The notes beneath the pieces are model-generated. The model did no database searches. It saw nothing but the letters and a program-made list of their open reading frames with translations, and was not told the DNA's origin. From Kitasatospora sp. GP82 (GTDB lineage: Bacteria; Actinomycetota; Actinomycetes; Streptomycetales; Streptomycetaceae), in assembly GCF_029892105.1 (NCBI RefSeq), contig NZ_JARZAJ010000007.1, forward strand, positions 1 through 64,000: DNA of 64,000 bases, written 5' to 3'. A program made the translations under genes and the position numbers. This document shows positions 7,615 through 16,873 of the stretch, piece after piece. How positions within the stretch are numbered: the stretch's first letter is position 1; each line of letters opens with the position of its first letter.

Positions 7615-9365
7615 CCCTGCTCTCCTTCCGGCCGGCTCAGCAGACCGTCCAGGCCGGCCACCGTCGGGGTGTCGAAGAACTGGGTTATCGTCAGATCGAC
7701 CTTCAGCAGCGACCGGATCCGGCTGACCAGCCGCATCGCCGCCAGGGACTGGCCACCCAGCTCGAAGAAGCCGTCGTCGATACCGATCTCGGGCACCTCG
7801 AGCACCTCGGCGAAGAGCGTGCACAGCGCCTGCTGCCGATCGGTCAGCGGCGCCCGGCGGGTCGAGCTCGTCACCGGCTCGGGCAGCGCCCGCCGGTCCA
7901 GCTTGCCGTTGGGGGTCAGCGGCAGGGCCGGCACGGCCACAAAGGCCGTCGGCACCATGTAGGCGGGCAGCAGCTCCATGGCGTGCGCCCGCAGTGCGCC
8001 CGCCTCGATCTCGCCGGACTCCGGGACGTAGTACGCCACCAGGCGCTTCTCCCCGGAGTCCGACTCCCGTGCCACGACCGCGACATGGGCCAGGCCCGGA
8101 CACTGCGCCAGCACCGCCTCCACCTCGGCGGGCTCCACCCGGAAGCCCATCACCTTGAGCTGGTCGTTGGCCCGGCCGAGGTACTCGAGCAGGCCGTCCT
8201 GGTCCATCCGGACCAGGTCTCCGGTACGGTACATCCGCTCTCCCGGCTCACCGAACGGGTTGGCCACAAAGCGCTCGGCGGTCAGGTCGGGCCGGCCGAA
8301 GTACCCCCGGGCCAGGCCGCGTCCGGCGATGTGGAGCTCGCCCACCGCACCGGCCGGCACGGGCCGCAGGTCCGCGTCCAGGACGTGCAGCCGTACGTTG
8401 TCCATCGGGCGGCCCACCGGTACCGGCCCTGCCGCCCGGTAGGGGGCGGTCATCGGCGCGTCGGTGCTGAACAGCGTCGCCTCGGTCGCGCCGTACATCG
8501 CCCGTACCACCAGGCCGGGATTGTGCTCCAGCACCCGCTGGACGGCTGCGGGCGCGATGACATCGCCGCCCGTGAGCACTTCGCGCACCCCGGCCAGACA
8601 GCCCGGGTCCTCCTCGGCCAGTACCCGGAACAGTCCGGCGGTCAGGTGGATGCCGGTGATCCGCTCCTCGGCGATGAGGCGGCGCAGGGCGTGCACATCG
8701 AGGTCCCCGGCCGGGGCCACCACGATCCGCCCACCGTGCAGCAGCGGCACCCAGAGCTCGTACGTGGAGACGTTGAAGGCGTACGGCGCCACCATCAGCA
8801 CCCGCTCGTGCCGGCCATCCGCCCAGATCGAGTCCAGGGCCAGGCCCAACGCGTCCCGGTGGGCGATCGCGACGCCCTTCGGCACTCCGGTCGACCCGGA
8901 GGTGTGGATCACGTAGGCGAGTTGAGCCGGATCGGTCTCGACCGCAGGGTCGTGTGCGGGGTAGCCGGTCAGCCCCTTCTCGCCCTCGACGATGACAACT
9001 TCGGCGCCCTCCGGCAGCCCGCGCTCGCGCATCACCTCATCAGCCAGCAGCACCGGCGCCGCGCAGTGCTCCAGAATCCACTGCTTGCGCTGCAACGGGT
9101 ACGCGCTGTGCAACGGGAGGTAGCACCCGCCCGCCTTGAGCACCGCCAGAATCGCCACCACCAGATCCACGGACCGTTCCATCAGCACCGCGACCGGCGA
9201 CTCGGCCCGCACGCCGAGTTCGCGCAGCCGGTGTGCCAGCCGATTCGCCCGCTCGTCCAACTCGCGACAGCTGAGCTGGACTTCGCTCGACGACACGGCA
9301 ATCGCATCCGGTGTCCTGACCGCCTGCTGCGCGAAATGCCCATGAATGGAAGGGGAAACCACCAT
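7611..9365 (-). CDS. Stand-alone adenylation-carrier didomain (A-PCP), aryl hydroxy acid type
   Basis: A 584-residue NRPS loading protein. The A domain (residues 5-490) shows [11 protein letters not shown] near 154-164, YGATEAT, the YRTGDL motif and NGKLDRR. A carrier domain follows, with its phosphopantetheine Ser540 in FELGGQSLA. Aligning by eye to GrsA gives the pocket code N-V-Y-H-L-G-M-L-F-K. Its H-L-G core and Leu330 match codes known for 4-hydroxyphenylglycine, but residue 198, normally the Asp that holds the alpha-amine, is Asn. That suggests a 4-hydroxyphenyl acid without an amine, most simply 4-hydroxymandelate. The start at 9365 or a GTG one codon later has GGAGG close by. Confidence 0.9.
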   Translation of the reverse strand: MVVSPSIHGHFAQQAVRTPDAIAVSSSEVQLSCRELDERANRLAHRLRELGVRAESPVAVLMERSVDLVVAILAVLKAGGCYLPLHSAYPLQRKQWILEHCAAPVLLADEVMRERGLPEGAEVVIVEGEKGLTGYPAHDPAVETDPAQLAYVIHTSGSTGVPKGVAIAHRDALGLALDSIWADGRHERVLMVAPYAFNVSTYELWVPLLHGGRIVVAPAGDLDVHALRRLIAEERITGIHLTAGLFRVLAEEDPGCLAGVREVLTGGDVIAPAAVQRVLEHNPGLVVRAMYGATEATLFSTDAPMTAPYRAAGPVPVGRPMDNVRLHVLDADLRPVPAGAVGELHIAGRGLARGYFGRPDLTAERFVANPFGEPGERMYRTGDLVRMDQDGLLEYLGRANDQLKVMGFRVEPAEVEAVLAQCPGLAHVAVVARESDSGEKRLVAYYVPESGEIEAGALRAHAMELLPAYMVPTAFVAVPALPLTPNGKLDRRALPEPVTSSTRRAPLTDRQQALCTLFAEVLEVPEIGIDDGFFELGGQSLAAMRLVSRIRSLLKVDLTITQFFDTPTVAGLDGLLSRPEGEQG

Positions 9366-9470
9366 GTCCTCCGATCCGTCCGATCGCAACGGCCCTGTCG
9401 TCCTGGATGTCCAGCCTGCTGCCGGCGCGCCTTTCACGTCATCTCCCGGATTGCCGGCCTGTGCCACGCA

Positions 9471-11045
9471 TCAGCCGTCGAGCAGCCCGTGGACGGAATC
9501 GCTCAGGTCCGCGAAGGAGGAAAGATCGGGCACTGTCCACCCGTTCAGGTCGTACTCGGCCAAGCACTCGTCGACCAGGGCCTTGTAGGAGTCCACCTGA
9601 CCGTTGGCCAGCTGGGCGAAGAGCAGCTCGACCCGGGTATTCTCGTGATTTCCGGCGTAGTTGCGTTCGTAGAGTTCGTGGCGTCCGCCGAATTCGCTGC
9701 CGACGGCGTCCCAGAGCAGCTTCATCAGCTTGACCCGCTCGACCGCGTCGACGCCGCCGGAGCCCCGGATGTACCGGTCCAGATAGGGCCGGATCTCCGG
9801 GTTGGCGAAGTCCTTGGCGCTGGAGTTCACGTAGATCAGGCCGCTGGCCACGTCCTGCAGCACGATCTCCCTGATCCGCGGGTAGCCGACCTGCATGAAC
9901 CAGCGATAGGCCAGCCCGTACTGGGAGTTGGGCAGGACGGCGCCGTTCCGCCAGGCGACCGGGTTGCGGGCGGCGGCGTCCGACAGCCCCCAGAACAGGT
10001 TGCGCCACGCCAGCACCTCGCCGAGGCGGCTCTGCACGCCGCGGAAGTCGCTGGTGCCGGTGATGTCCAGGGCCTTGGCCAGCAGCCCGGCGATGAACTC
10101 GAGCTTCACCGCCAGCCGGGTGCAGCCGTGGAAGGTGAACCGCTCGATGAAGCCCGACTGGCCGGTGAACATCCGGATCTTCTCCGGCTGGCCGTAGATG
10201 AAGACGTTCTCCCACGGGATGAGCACCTTGTCGAGCACCAGGATGGTGTCGTTCTCGTCCAGCCGGGACGACAGCGGGTAGTCGAAGGGGCTGCCCATCG
10301 CCGCTGCCGACGCACTGTAGGACGGGCGGCAGATCAGCTTCATCCCCGGTGCGTTCATCGGCACCGTGGCCACCAGCGCGAAGGTACGGTCCTTGATCGG
10401 CAGGCCGTAGTGCGCGATGAAGTTGTAGTGCGTCAGCGCGGAGCCGGTGGCGACCACCTTCGCGCCGGACACCACCAGGCCGGCGTCGGTCTCCCGCTCG
10501 GCGTGGATGAAGACATCGGCCACCTGGTCCGGTGGCAGACTGCGGTCGACCGGCGGATGCACGATCGCGTGGTTCCAGTACAGGACCTTCTCCTGCGACT
10601 CGGCGTACCAGCGCCGGGCGTTGTCCGCGAACGGCTCGTAGAAGTCCGCGTTCGCACCGAGGGTACCGAGGAACGACGCCTTGTAGTCGGGGCTTCGGCC
10701 CATCCAGCCGTAGCTCATGCGCGCCCAGGCGGCGATGGCCTGCTGATCGCCGACCAGGTCCTCGGCGCTGCGCGGGGTGGTGAAGAACCGGTGCGTGAAG
10801 CCCTCGCCGCCGCTGTCGGTCGGTGCGGTCAGCACGGCTTGGTGCCGCGGGTCGTGCAGGGCATCGTAGAGCCGGGCGGTCATCCGGACCGGATTGTGGA
10901 AGGCCGGATGCGAGGTGACGTCCTTGACTCGATCACCGTAGAGGTAGATCTCCCGATCGTCGCGAAGGCTCTCGATGTATTCCGCCCCGGTCAGCGGGCG
11001 AGTCCCGAGCGCTTTCCCGGCGGCGGTTTCCCGGGCTTCGGCCAT
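9471..11045 (-). CDS. HpaB/SgcC-like FADH2-dependent phenol hydroxylase
   Basis: A 524-residue member of the 4-hydroxyphenylacetate 3-monooxygenase (HpaB) family. These enzymes use free FADH2 from a separate reductase to place a hydroxyl ortho to a phenol. Family landmarks are [22 protein letters not shown] at the N-terminus, [18 protein letters not shown] near residues 180-197, and [17 protein letters not shown]. The C-1027 homologue SgcC acts on a carrier-tethered beta-tyrosine with the reductase SgcE6. Here the A-PCP gene follows 105 bp downstream and an E6-like reductase lies in the PKS operon, so a catechol-type change on the carrier-bound aryl acid is likely. Confidence 0.9.
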   Translation of the reverse strand: MAEARETAAGKALGTRPLTGAEYIESLRDDREIYLYGDRVKDVTSHPAFHNPVRMTARLYDALHDPRHQAVLTAPTDSGGEGFTHRFFTTPRSAEDLVGDQQAIAAWARMSYGWMGRSPDYKASFLGTLGANADFYEPFADNARRWYAESQEKVLYWNHAIVHPPVDRSLPPDQVADVFIHAERETDAGLVVSGAKVVATGSALTHYNFIAHYGLPIKDRTFALVATVPMNAPGMKLICRPSYSASAAAMGSPFDYPLSSRLDENDTILVLDKVLIPWENVFIYGQPEKIRMFTGQSGFIERFTFHGCTRLAVKLEFIAGLLAKALDITGTSDFRGVQSRLGEVLAWRNLFWGLSDAAARNPVAWRNGAVLPNSQYGLAYRWFMQVGYPRIREIVLQDVASGLIYVNSSAKDFANPEIRPYLDRYIRGSGGVDAVERVKLMKLLWDAVGSEFGGRHELYERNYAGNHENTRVELLFAQLANGQVDSYKALVDECLAEYDLNGWTVPDLSSFADLSDSVHGLLDG

Positions 11046-11240
11046 CAGACGCCTCCCCTTGCTGCCAATTCACCGGACGATTCCGAGCCTGGCATCCATG
11101 GGGCGGCGGTTGCTTCTCCCAACTTGCGCGCTTCCCGCACACCCGGCCGGTGGACTCAGCAAGGCCGGAGATGCCCCGGCCCGGTCACCGACGGACCATG
11201 AGCGTCTGGATTGCCCGGCCAGCCGCAGGAGGATGCCAGA
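11046..11240. promoter_or_regulatory. Divergent promoter region and strong RBS (AGGAGG at 11227-11232)
   Basis: This 195-bp gap separates the minus-strand aryl operon from the plus-strand solute-binding-fold gene, so it must carry promoters in both directions. The AGGAGG eight bases before the ATG at 11241 fixes the start of that gene, which matters because it shows that no signal peptide is encoded. I found no clear palindromic operator here. Confidence 0.6.
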
Positions 11241-12578
11241 ATGAGCAACCGAATCGTCATCGACGTCGTGGTGCCGCATTACCCGTTCATGCCGTACTTT
11301 CTCGACCGGACCAGGGAGTTGGCCGAGAAGTTCATGGCCGGCCACCCCGACTACCGGATCCGGGTCACCGGCGAGGACTGGCTGTCGGTTCCGCAGGCGG
11401 TCCACGACGCGGCCCAGCAGGGCAATGCGCCGACCGTCGTGCAGTACTTCTACACCTCGGCCCAGGAGGCCCGCGACACCCGACGGCCCGACGGGTCACC
11501 GCTGTTCACCTCGGTCGAGCGGGCGATCGCGGGGCGGACCGAGATCCTCGGCGAGCCGGTCGTGCTCGGCGACATCGCGCCCGCGGCCCGGCAGTACTAC
11601 ACCTACGACGGTGAGGTGGTGGCCATGCCTCCGCTCACCTCGACCACCCTGCTCTACGCCAACACCACCTTGCTGAACCGGGCCAAGATCACCGAACTCC
11701 CGCAGACCTGGGCCGGAATCGAGGCCGCCTGCCGCGCCGTCACCGCGCTCCCGGACGGACCGGCCCACGCGATCACCTGGCCCAATCACGGCTGGCTGTT
11801 CCAGCAGTCGGTGGCCCAGCAGGGTGCGCTGCTGGCCGATCACGACAACGGCCGTTCCGGCCGTGCCGAGAAGGTGTACCTCGACTCGGACGCGATGCTG
11901 GCCTACGTCCAGTGGTGGCGGCGGCTGCACCGAGCGGGCCTGTACCGCTACCACGCCAGTCGGGTGAACACGGAGGTCGACTGGGACGCCAACTTCCGTG
12001 CCTTCGCCGAACAGAAGGTCGCCTTCACCCTCACCACCTCGGTCGAGGCGGCGCGGATGGCCCGGGCCGGCCGGGACGGCGGCTTCGTGGTCCAGGCCTG
12101 CCGGATGCCGTACAACGAGCAGGTGCCCTACGCGGGCAACGTGATCGGCGGGGACGCGCTCTGGCTGGCCGACGGCCTCGACCCGGACACCCGGGACGGC
12201 GCCCTGGCCTTCATGCAGTACCTGAACACGCCGCGGACCGCCGCCGACCGGCATCGGGAGACCGGCTTCATACCGGTCACCAGCGCCGCGATCGAACTGC
12301 TCGAGCGGGAGGGCTGGTTCCAGCAGAACCCGCACTTCCGCACCGCGCTGGACCAGCTCGCCGCCAACGACGGTTCGCCGGCCGCCCGGGGCGCGCTGCT
12401 CGGGGATTTCGCCGGAATCCAGGACGCCATGACCCGCGCCATGCACGACGTCCTGGTCTCCGACGTGGCCCCGCGCGCCCGCTTCGCCCAGGCAAACGCC
12501 GAGGCCCAGCAGCTGCTGGACCACTACAACGCCGCCAGCCGGGGGCTGCGCCCCCGGGGCCCGATCAGGGTCGGCTGA
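11241..12578 (+). CDS. Solute-binding-protein-fold (ABC family 1) protein without signal peptide
   Basis: A 445-residue homologue of family 1 extracellular solute-binding proteins. It shows FMAGHPDYRIRVTGEDW and PTVVQYFYTSAQEA in lobe one, MPPLTSTTLLYANTTLLNRA, and the closing segment ending in the QEVM-like NAEAQQLLDHY. True transport binders begin with a lipoprotein signal, but this one starts MSNRIVIDVVVPHYPF, directly in the first strand, behind a perfect ribosome site. No permease or ATPase gene is nearby. It may therefore be cytoplasmic, acting as an enzyme or carrier for a pathway intermediate. It heads towards the condensation gene, and their stops are six bases apart. Confidence 0.8.
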   Translation: MSNRIVIDVVVPHYPFMPYFLDRTRELAEKFMAGHPDYRIRVTGEDWLSVPQAVHDAAQQGNAPTVVQYFYTSAQEARDTRRPDGSPLFTSVERAIAGRTEILGEPVVLGDIAPAARQYYTYDGEVVAMPPLTSTTLLYANTTLLNRAKITELPQTWAGIEAACRAVTALPDGPAHAITWPNHGWLFQQSVAQQGALLADHDNGRSGRAEKVYLDSDAMLAYVQWWRRLHRAGLYRYHASRVNTEVDWDANFRAFAEQKVAFTLTTSVEAARMARAGRDGGFVVQACRMPYNEQVPYAGNVIGGDALWLADGLDPDTRDGALAFMQYLNTPRTAADRHRETGFIPVTSAAIELLEREGWFQQNPHFRTALDQLAANDGSPAARGALLGDFAGIQDAMTRAMHDVLVSDVAPRARFAQANAEAQQLLDHYNAASRGLRPRGPIRVG

Positions 12579-12584
12579 GCAGGT

Positions 12585-13973
12585 TCAGGAATGCTCGGGG
12601 CGGAGCTCCAGCGGCGCGTCCGGCGCGTTGACCAACTCCCGTAGTACCTCGCGGAACTGGTCAACCAGCTCCGCCACCGAGCGTTCGTCGTAGAGGTTGC
12701 TGTTGTACTGGATGCCCGCGACCACATCGCCGGCCGGGTCGAGGTTGAGCGTCCACAGCGCGCCGTTGGGCACGTCCGAGCCCACCGGCTGCGAGGTGAG
12801 CCGGCGCCGCACCTCGGTGTACTCGAGGTCCCCGATCAGCTCCCCGTCCAGCAGGAACGGGAACGGGAAGACCTGGAAGACACAGGCCGCCCGGCCGTCC
12901 TCCAGCGTCGGCAGCATCAACTCCGGTGCCTCGGCGAGAATCTGCCCGAACGGAATGTCATGGGCGTACGCCTCCAGACTCGTGGCGCGGATCCGGGCGA
13001 CCACCTCGGCGAAACTGCGGCACCCGGCGAGCTCCGTGCGCAGCGGCAGGAAGTTGAAGAACGGCCCGACCGTGTGGTGGAACCGGTCCTCACCGCGCCC
13101 CGGAGAGAACGTCGGCACCACCACGTCCGTGCTTCCCGTGGTCCGCTGGACGAGCACCGCGAACGCGCCGAGCAGCACCATGAAGGGCGTGCTGCGCAGG
13201 GCCCTGGAGATCTCCACGGCCCGCGAGGTCAGTTCGGCGTCGATGGTGAAGCGGTGGACGGCGGTGGACTCCGCCAGGCCGGTCGACTTCGGCCGGTCGG
13301 TGGGCACCGAGAAGATCCGGGCGCCGGCGAGCTGCTCGCGCCAGAAGGCGCGCGAGCTCTCCAGCGCCGGATCCTCGGCGGACTTCCGTTGCCAAGCCGC
13401 GAATTCGCGGTACGGCAGGGCAGTCGGCAACTCGGCCGCCCGGTGCCCGCGGCGCGCGGCGTAGCAGACGGCGAGGTCGCGGATGACCAGCCGCACCGAC
13501 CAGCCGTCGGCCGCGGTGTGGTGCACGATCAGGACGAGGATCGCGTCGTCCTCGTCGAAGCGGAGCAAGGTGGCTTTCAGCAGCGGGAGTTCACGCGCGC
13601 TGATGGTGCCCGACTCGATTTCGGTGATCAGCTCTTCCACCGCCCGGTCGCGCGCCGCCGGATCCGCCCCCGCCGCCTCCCGCAGCTCCAGCCGTACCGG
13701 GGACGGCTGATGGATCTCCTGGTACCGCTCGCCCTCGCCCCGGACGATCGCGGTCCGCAACGCCTCGTGGCGGACCACGACATCGTCCAGCGCCTGTTGC
13801 AGGGTCCCGACGTCGATCTTCCCGCGCAGGCGCCAGCCGTGCACGATGTGGAACCGCGGGCCGAACGGCCCCTGGTCGTCACCGCGGTCGAATCCGCACA
13901 GGAAATCCTGGTTGAAGGAGAGCGGAATCCTGCTCGCCGGATCGTCGGACTGCAGCTTCCCATCGGAGCTCAT
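12585..13973 (-). CDS. Free-standing NRPS condensation enzyme (SgcC5-like role)
   Basis: A 462-residue single condensation domain with the catalytic motif HHTAADG at residues 151-157 intact. Other C-domain landmarks are RIPLSFNQDFLC near 15-26, RHEALRTA near 68-75, VVPTFSPGR, and VGPFFNFLPLRTEL in the latch region. Free-standing C domains join a carrier-bound acyl group to a soluble alcohol or amine; in C-1027, SgcC5 makes the ester between the beta-tyrosyl unit and the enediyne core. An equivalent coupling of the aryl unit loaded by the A-PCP to the polyketide core is the best guess. GAGAGGA precedes the ATG at 13973. Confidence 0.87.
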   Translation of the reverse strand: MSSDGKLQSDDPASRIPLSFNQDFLCGFDRGDDQGPFGPRFHIVHGWRLRGKIDVGTLQQALDDVVVRHEALRTAIVRGEGERYQEIHQPSPVRLELREAAGADPAARDRAVEELITEIESGTISARELPLLKATLLRFDEDDAILVLIVHHTAADGWSVRLVIRDLAVCYAARRGHRAAELPTALPYREFAAWQRKSAEDPALESSRAFWREQLAGARIFSVPTDRPKSTGLAESTAVHRFTIDAELTSRAVEISRALRSTPFMVLLGAFAVLVQRTTGSTDVVVPTFSPGRGEDRFHHTVGPFFNFLPLRTELAGCRSFAEVVARIRATSLEAYAHDIPFGQILAEAPELMLPTLEDGRAACVFQVFPFPFLLDGELIGDLEYTEVRRRLTSQPVGSDVPNGALWTLNLDPAGDVVAGIQYNSNLYDERSVAELVDQFREVLRELVNAPDAPLELRPEHS

Positions 13974-14150
13974 GGCGTATTCCTCTCGCTGGTGCCAGCC
14001 GAATTCGCCCGGGAACCGTAGCAACTGCCTTACCGCCTCGGTTCTTCGAACGTGCTCGCAATCCGGGAGGTGCGCCGCAGCGTGCCCGCGGGCGACCCTT
14101 ACCGGAAAGCCCACCCGGCCACGGTAGAAGAGCAGAGGAGCTGCGCTGCA

Positions 14151-15392
14151 ATGACGGTCGCCACGAATGTCGTAGGGTCCGGCTCACCGCTGCCGCCCGA
14201 ACCCGGTCTGACGCCGGCCGAGATCATCGCCAGGGCCGAGGCCATCGCACCGACCCTGGTGGCACGGCAGGCCGAGACCGAACAGCGCACCTACTACGCC
14301 CAGGACACCCACGAGGAATTCGCCAAAGCGGGCTTCTACCGGATTCTCGTCCCCAAGCGGTACGGCGGGTACGAATTCGGCATCGACACCTTCCTGCGGG
14401 TGTCGATGGCGCTGGCCCGCGGCTGCCCCTCGACCGGCTGGATGTTCTGCCTCGGTGCCACCCACGCGCTCCCGGCGGCCTCGTTGTTCGGCGAGCGGGC
14501 CCAGGCCGAACTGTTCCGCGACGGTGACTTCATCTGCCCGGCCACCATCGTGCCGAGCGGTTCGGCCGAACGGACGGAGGACGGCGGCCGGCTGCTCAAC
14601 GGCACCTGGAACTACTGCTCGGGCTCGCCGTACGCGACGCACTTCATGGGCCACGTCCCGGTGCCCGGCGCGGACGGCGAGCCTCCGGCGCCGATGCTCT
14701 TCATCGCTCCGCGCAGCGAGTTCCGCCGGCTCGACGACTGGGGCGGCCACCTGGGGCTCAAGGGCAGCGGCTCGCACAGCATCGTGATCGAGAACGGCCG
14801 CATCCCGGAGTACTTCACGCTTCCCGGGACGCACATGAGCGAGGTCAGTGTCGCCGAGGGCACGCCGGGCCGCCTGCTGCACGGCAATCCGGAGTACGGC
14901 GGCGGCCCGCTCAGCTTCATGGTGCTGGAGGTCGCCTCGCTCGCCGTGGGCATGGCCCAGGGCGCGCTGGACGCCTACGAGGAGCTGATGCTCTCCCGCA
15001 CCACCCTGTTTCCGCCCATGGTCACCCGGGCCCAGGACCCGGACTACCAGTTCTGGTACGGCGAGGCGGCCGGCATGATCGCCACCGCCGAGGCGGCCGT
15101 GCTCCAGGCGGTCAGGCAGTGGCAGGAGCTGTGCGCGCAGGGTCCGGGCACCTTCACCCGGGAACAGGACCTGCGCATCGCCACCATCTGCCGCGAGGTG
15201 ATCCGGCTGTGCTGGCACGCCGTGGAGGGGCAGCTGTTCCCCACGGCCGGTTCCAGCGCCGTCCGGCACGGCGAGCGGATCGAGCGGATCTGGCGTGACC
15301 TGTCCACCTTGCACAGCCACGCCGGGATCGGCGTCTTCCTGTCCTCGGTGACCACCCGGGAGCTGGCCCGCGCCCGGTTCGGCGTCAAGTAG
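14151..15392 (+). CDS. Acyl-CoA-dehydrogenase-fold flavin monooxygenase (HsaA/DszC-like)
   Basis: A 413-residue protein of the acyl-CoA dehydrogenase superfamily, resembling two-component hydroxylases rather than dehydrogenases. It has LVPKRYGGYEFGIDTFLRVSMALARGCPSTGW near residues 63-94, a variant FAD-binding strand LLNGTWNYCSGSPYATHFMG, and WGGHLGLKGSGSHSIVIENGRIPEYF. The catalytic Glu region of true dehydrogenases is not obvious. Such enzymes hydroxylate aromatics or oxidise carrier-bound acids with reduced flavin. The ATG at 14151 is chosen because AGAGGAG precedes it; the upstream ATG at 14052 would add an unlikely leader. It is 26 bp from the next gene and divergent from the condensation gene. 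Confidence 0.82.
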   Translation: MTVATNVVGSGSPLPPEPGLTPAEIIARAEAIAPTLVARQAETEQRTYYAQDTHEEFAKAGFYRILVPKRYGGYEFGIDTFLRVSMALARGCPSTGWMFCLGATHALPAASLFGERAQAELFRDGDFICPATIVPSGSAERTEDGGRLLNGTWNYCSGSPYATHFMGHVPVPGADGEPPAPMLFIAPRSEFRRLDDWGGHLGLKGSGSHSIVIENGRIPEYFTLPGTHMSEVSVAEGTPGRLLHGNPEYGGGPLSFMVLEVASLAVGMAQGALDAYEELMLSRTTLFPPMVTRAQDPDYQFWYGEAAGMIATAEAAVLQAVRQWQELCAQGPGTFTREQDLRIATICREVIRLCWHAVEGQLFPTAGSSAVRHGERIERIWRDLSTLHSHAGIGVFLSSVTTRELARARFGVK

Positions 15393-15418
15393 CCCGCCCT
15401 CGGGAGGAGAACCAGCTC

Positions 15419-16804
15419 ATGAACGGGACCGACCAGTCCGGCACGGCGATCGCACGGCCCGGGGAACCGGCGTTCGCCGCCGCGACCGACGTGTTCAACC
15501 TGGCGGCGCCGGTGCGTCCGGCGGCAGCGGTGACGGTCCGGACCGCTGAACAGGTCCGGGCCGCGCTCCGCCACGCGGAAGCCGAGCAGCTGTGGGTGCG
15601 GGTGCACACCAGTGGGCACGCAGCCTCCTCGGCCCGCCCGATGGACGGCTCGCTGCTGATCCGGACCGAGCCGGCCGGCCCGGTCGAGATCGACCCGCAG
15701 ACCCGCACGGCCCGTATCCCGGCGGGCACCCGCTGGGGCGCCGTGGTCGAGGCGGCTGCCCGGTACGGGCTGGCCGCTCCGCACGGCTCCTCACCGACCG
15801 TCGGCGTGGTCGGCTACCTGCTGCGCGGCGGGATCAGCTTCTACGGCCGCCGGACGGGGCTCGCCGTGAACAGCGTCCGGGCGGTCGAACTCGTCACGCC
15901 GGATCGCGAGTTGCGCCGGGTGGACGGTACGGCCGACCCGGAGCTGTTCTGGGCCCTGCGCGGTGGCGGCGGCGGCCTCGGCGTCGTCACCGCGGTCGAG
16001 ATCGGGCTGTTCCCGGCTGCCCGGGTGGTCACCGGTGCGGCCTTCTGGCCCGCGGCGCACGGCCCCGAGCTGCTCTCCCGCTGGCTGCGGTGGACCCGGG
16101 ACGCGCCCTCGGCCGTCACCACCGCCCTGCGGGTGATGAACCTCCCGGCCGTGCCCGAGATCCCACCGGTGCTGACCCGCGGCCCGGTCGTCTGCCTGGC
16201 CGGGGTGGTGCTCAGCCCCACCGCGGACGACCTGGCCACCGCCGAGGCCCAGGCCGAGGAGCTGCTCGGCCCGCTCCGCGCGGTCGCCGAGCCGGTCTTC
16301 GACACCTGGTGCACCACCACGCCCTCCGCCGTGGTCCGGACCCACATGGACCCCACCGATCCGGTACCGGTGGCCGGCGACCATCTGCTGCTCTCCGAGC
16401 TCGGTGAGCAGGGCGCGGAGGTCTTCCTCCAGGTCCTCGGCGAGGGCTCGGGATCACCGCTGGTCAATGCCGAGCTGCGCCAGCTCGGCGGCGCCCTCGC
16501 GGTGCCCGATCCGGACGGCGGTGCGCTGAGCCACCTCGAAGCCGCCTTCGCCTTCACCGCCGGCGGCCTGGCGGTCGATCCGCTCGCGACGGCCGCGATC
16601 CGGGGCCACTGCGCCAAAGTCCGTTCGGCACTCGCACCTTGGGACTCCGGATGGACCGCGCCGACGTTGGTCGAGCGGCTCGACCAGCCGCAGCGGCACC
16701 TGTCGCCCGAAGCGGTCGAGCGACTGGACCGGATCCGCCGCCGGGTCGACCGGACCGGGCGCTTCCGCCACGACGTCCCGCCGGGCGCCTCGGCCCGCTA
16801 CTGA
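15419..16804 (+). CDS. FAD-linked oxidase (BBE/VAO type, monocovalent)
   Basis: A 461-residue PCMH-type flavoprotein. The FAD domain spans about residues 28-205, with the histidyl attachment site His67 in HTSGHAASS. The place where a second cysteinyl link would be reads GSSPTVGVVGYLLRGG, with Ser in place of Cys, so flavin should be held by one bond only. WALRGGGGGLGVVTAVEIGLFP is the usual end of the FAD domain. It differs in this from the bicovalent oxidase at 2300-3820. GGGAGGAG stands before the ATG, and the gene forms a two-gene operon with the acyl-CoA-dehydrogenase-fold protein, ended by a strong terminator. Confidence 0.87.
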   Translation: MNGTDQSGTAIARPGEPAFAAATDVFNLAAPVRPAAAVTVRTAEQVRAALRHAEAEQLWVRVHTSGHAASSARPMDGSLLIRTEPAGPVEIDPQTRTARIPAGTRWGAVVEAAARYGLAAPHGSSPTVGVVGYLLRGGISFYGRRTGLAVNSVRAVELVTPDRELRRVDGTADPELFWALRGGGGGLGVVTAVEIGLFPAARVVTGAAFWPAAHGPELLSRWLRWTRDAPSAVTTALRVMNLPAVPEIPPVLTRGPVVCLAGVVLSPTADDLATAEAQAEELLGPLRAVAEPVFDTWCTTTPSAVVRTHMDPTDPVPVAGDHLLLSELGEQGAEVFLQVLGEGSGSPLVNAELRQLGGALAVPDPDGGALSHLEAAFAFTAGGLAVDPLATAAIRGHCAKVRSALAPWDSGWTAPTLVERLDQPQRHLSPEAVERLDRIRRRVDRTGRFRHDVPPGASARY

Positions 16805-16815
16805 CCGCAGACCGG

Positions 16816-16858
16816 AAGCGCCCTCCGTACCGGCAGTCCACCGGTACGGAGGGCGCTT
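16816..16858. terminator. Strong hairpin terminator
   Basis: An 18-bp perfect stem (AAGCGCCCTCCGTACCGG and its complement) with a 7-base loop, ending in GCTTTC. It lies between the plus-strand oxidase and the minus-strand TIGR03084 gene and can serve both. Confidence 0.85.
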
Positions 16859-16873
16859 TCGGCGTGTGTGCGG

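Noticed and set aside
7983..11201. Very long plus-strand frame (over 1000 codons) opposite the A-PCP and HpaB genes
   Set aside because: It is the antisense shadow of two well-recognised minus-strand proteins and has His/Arg/Gly-rich wording with no domain.
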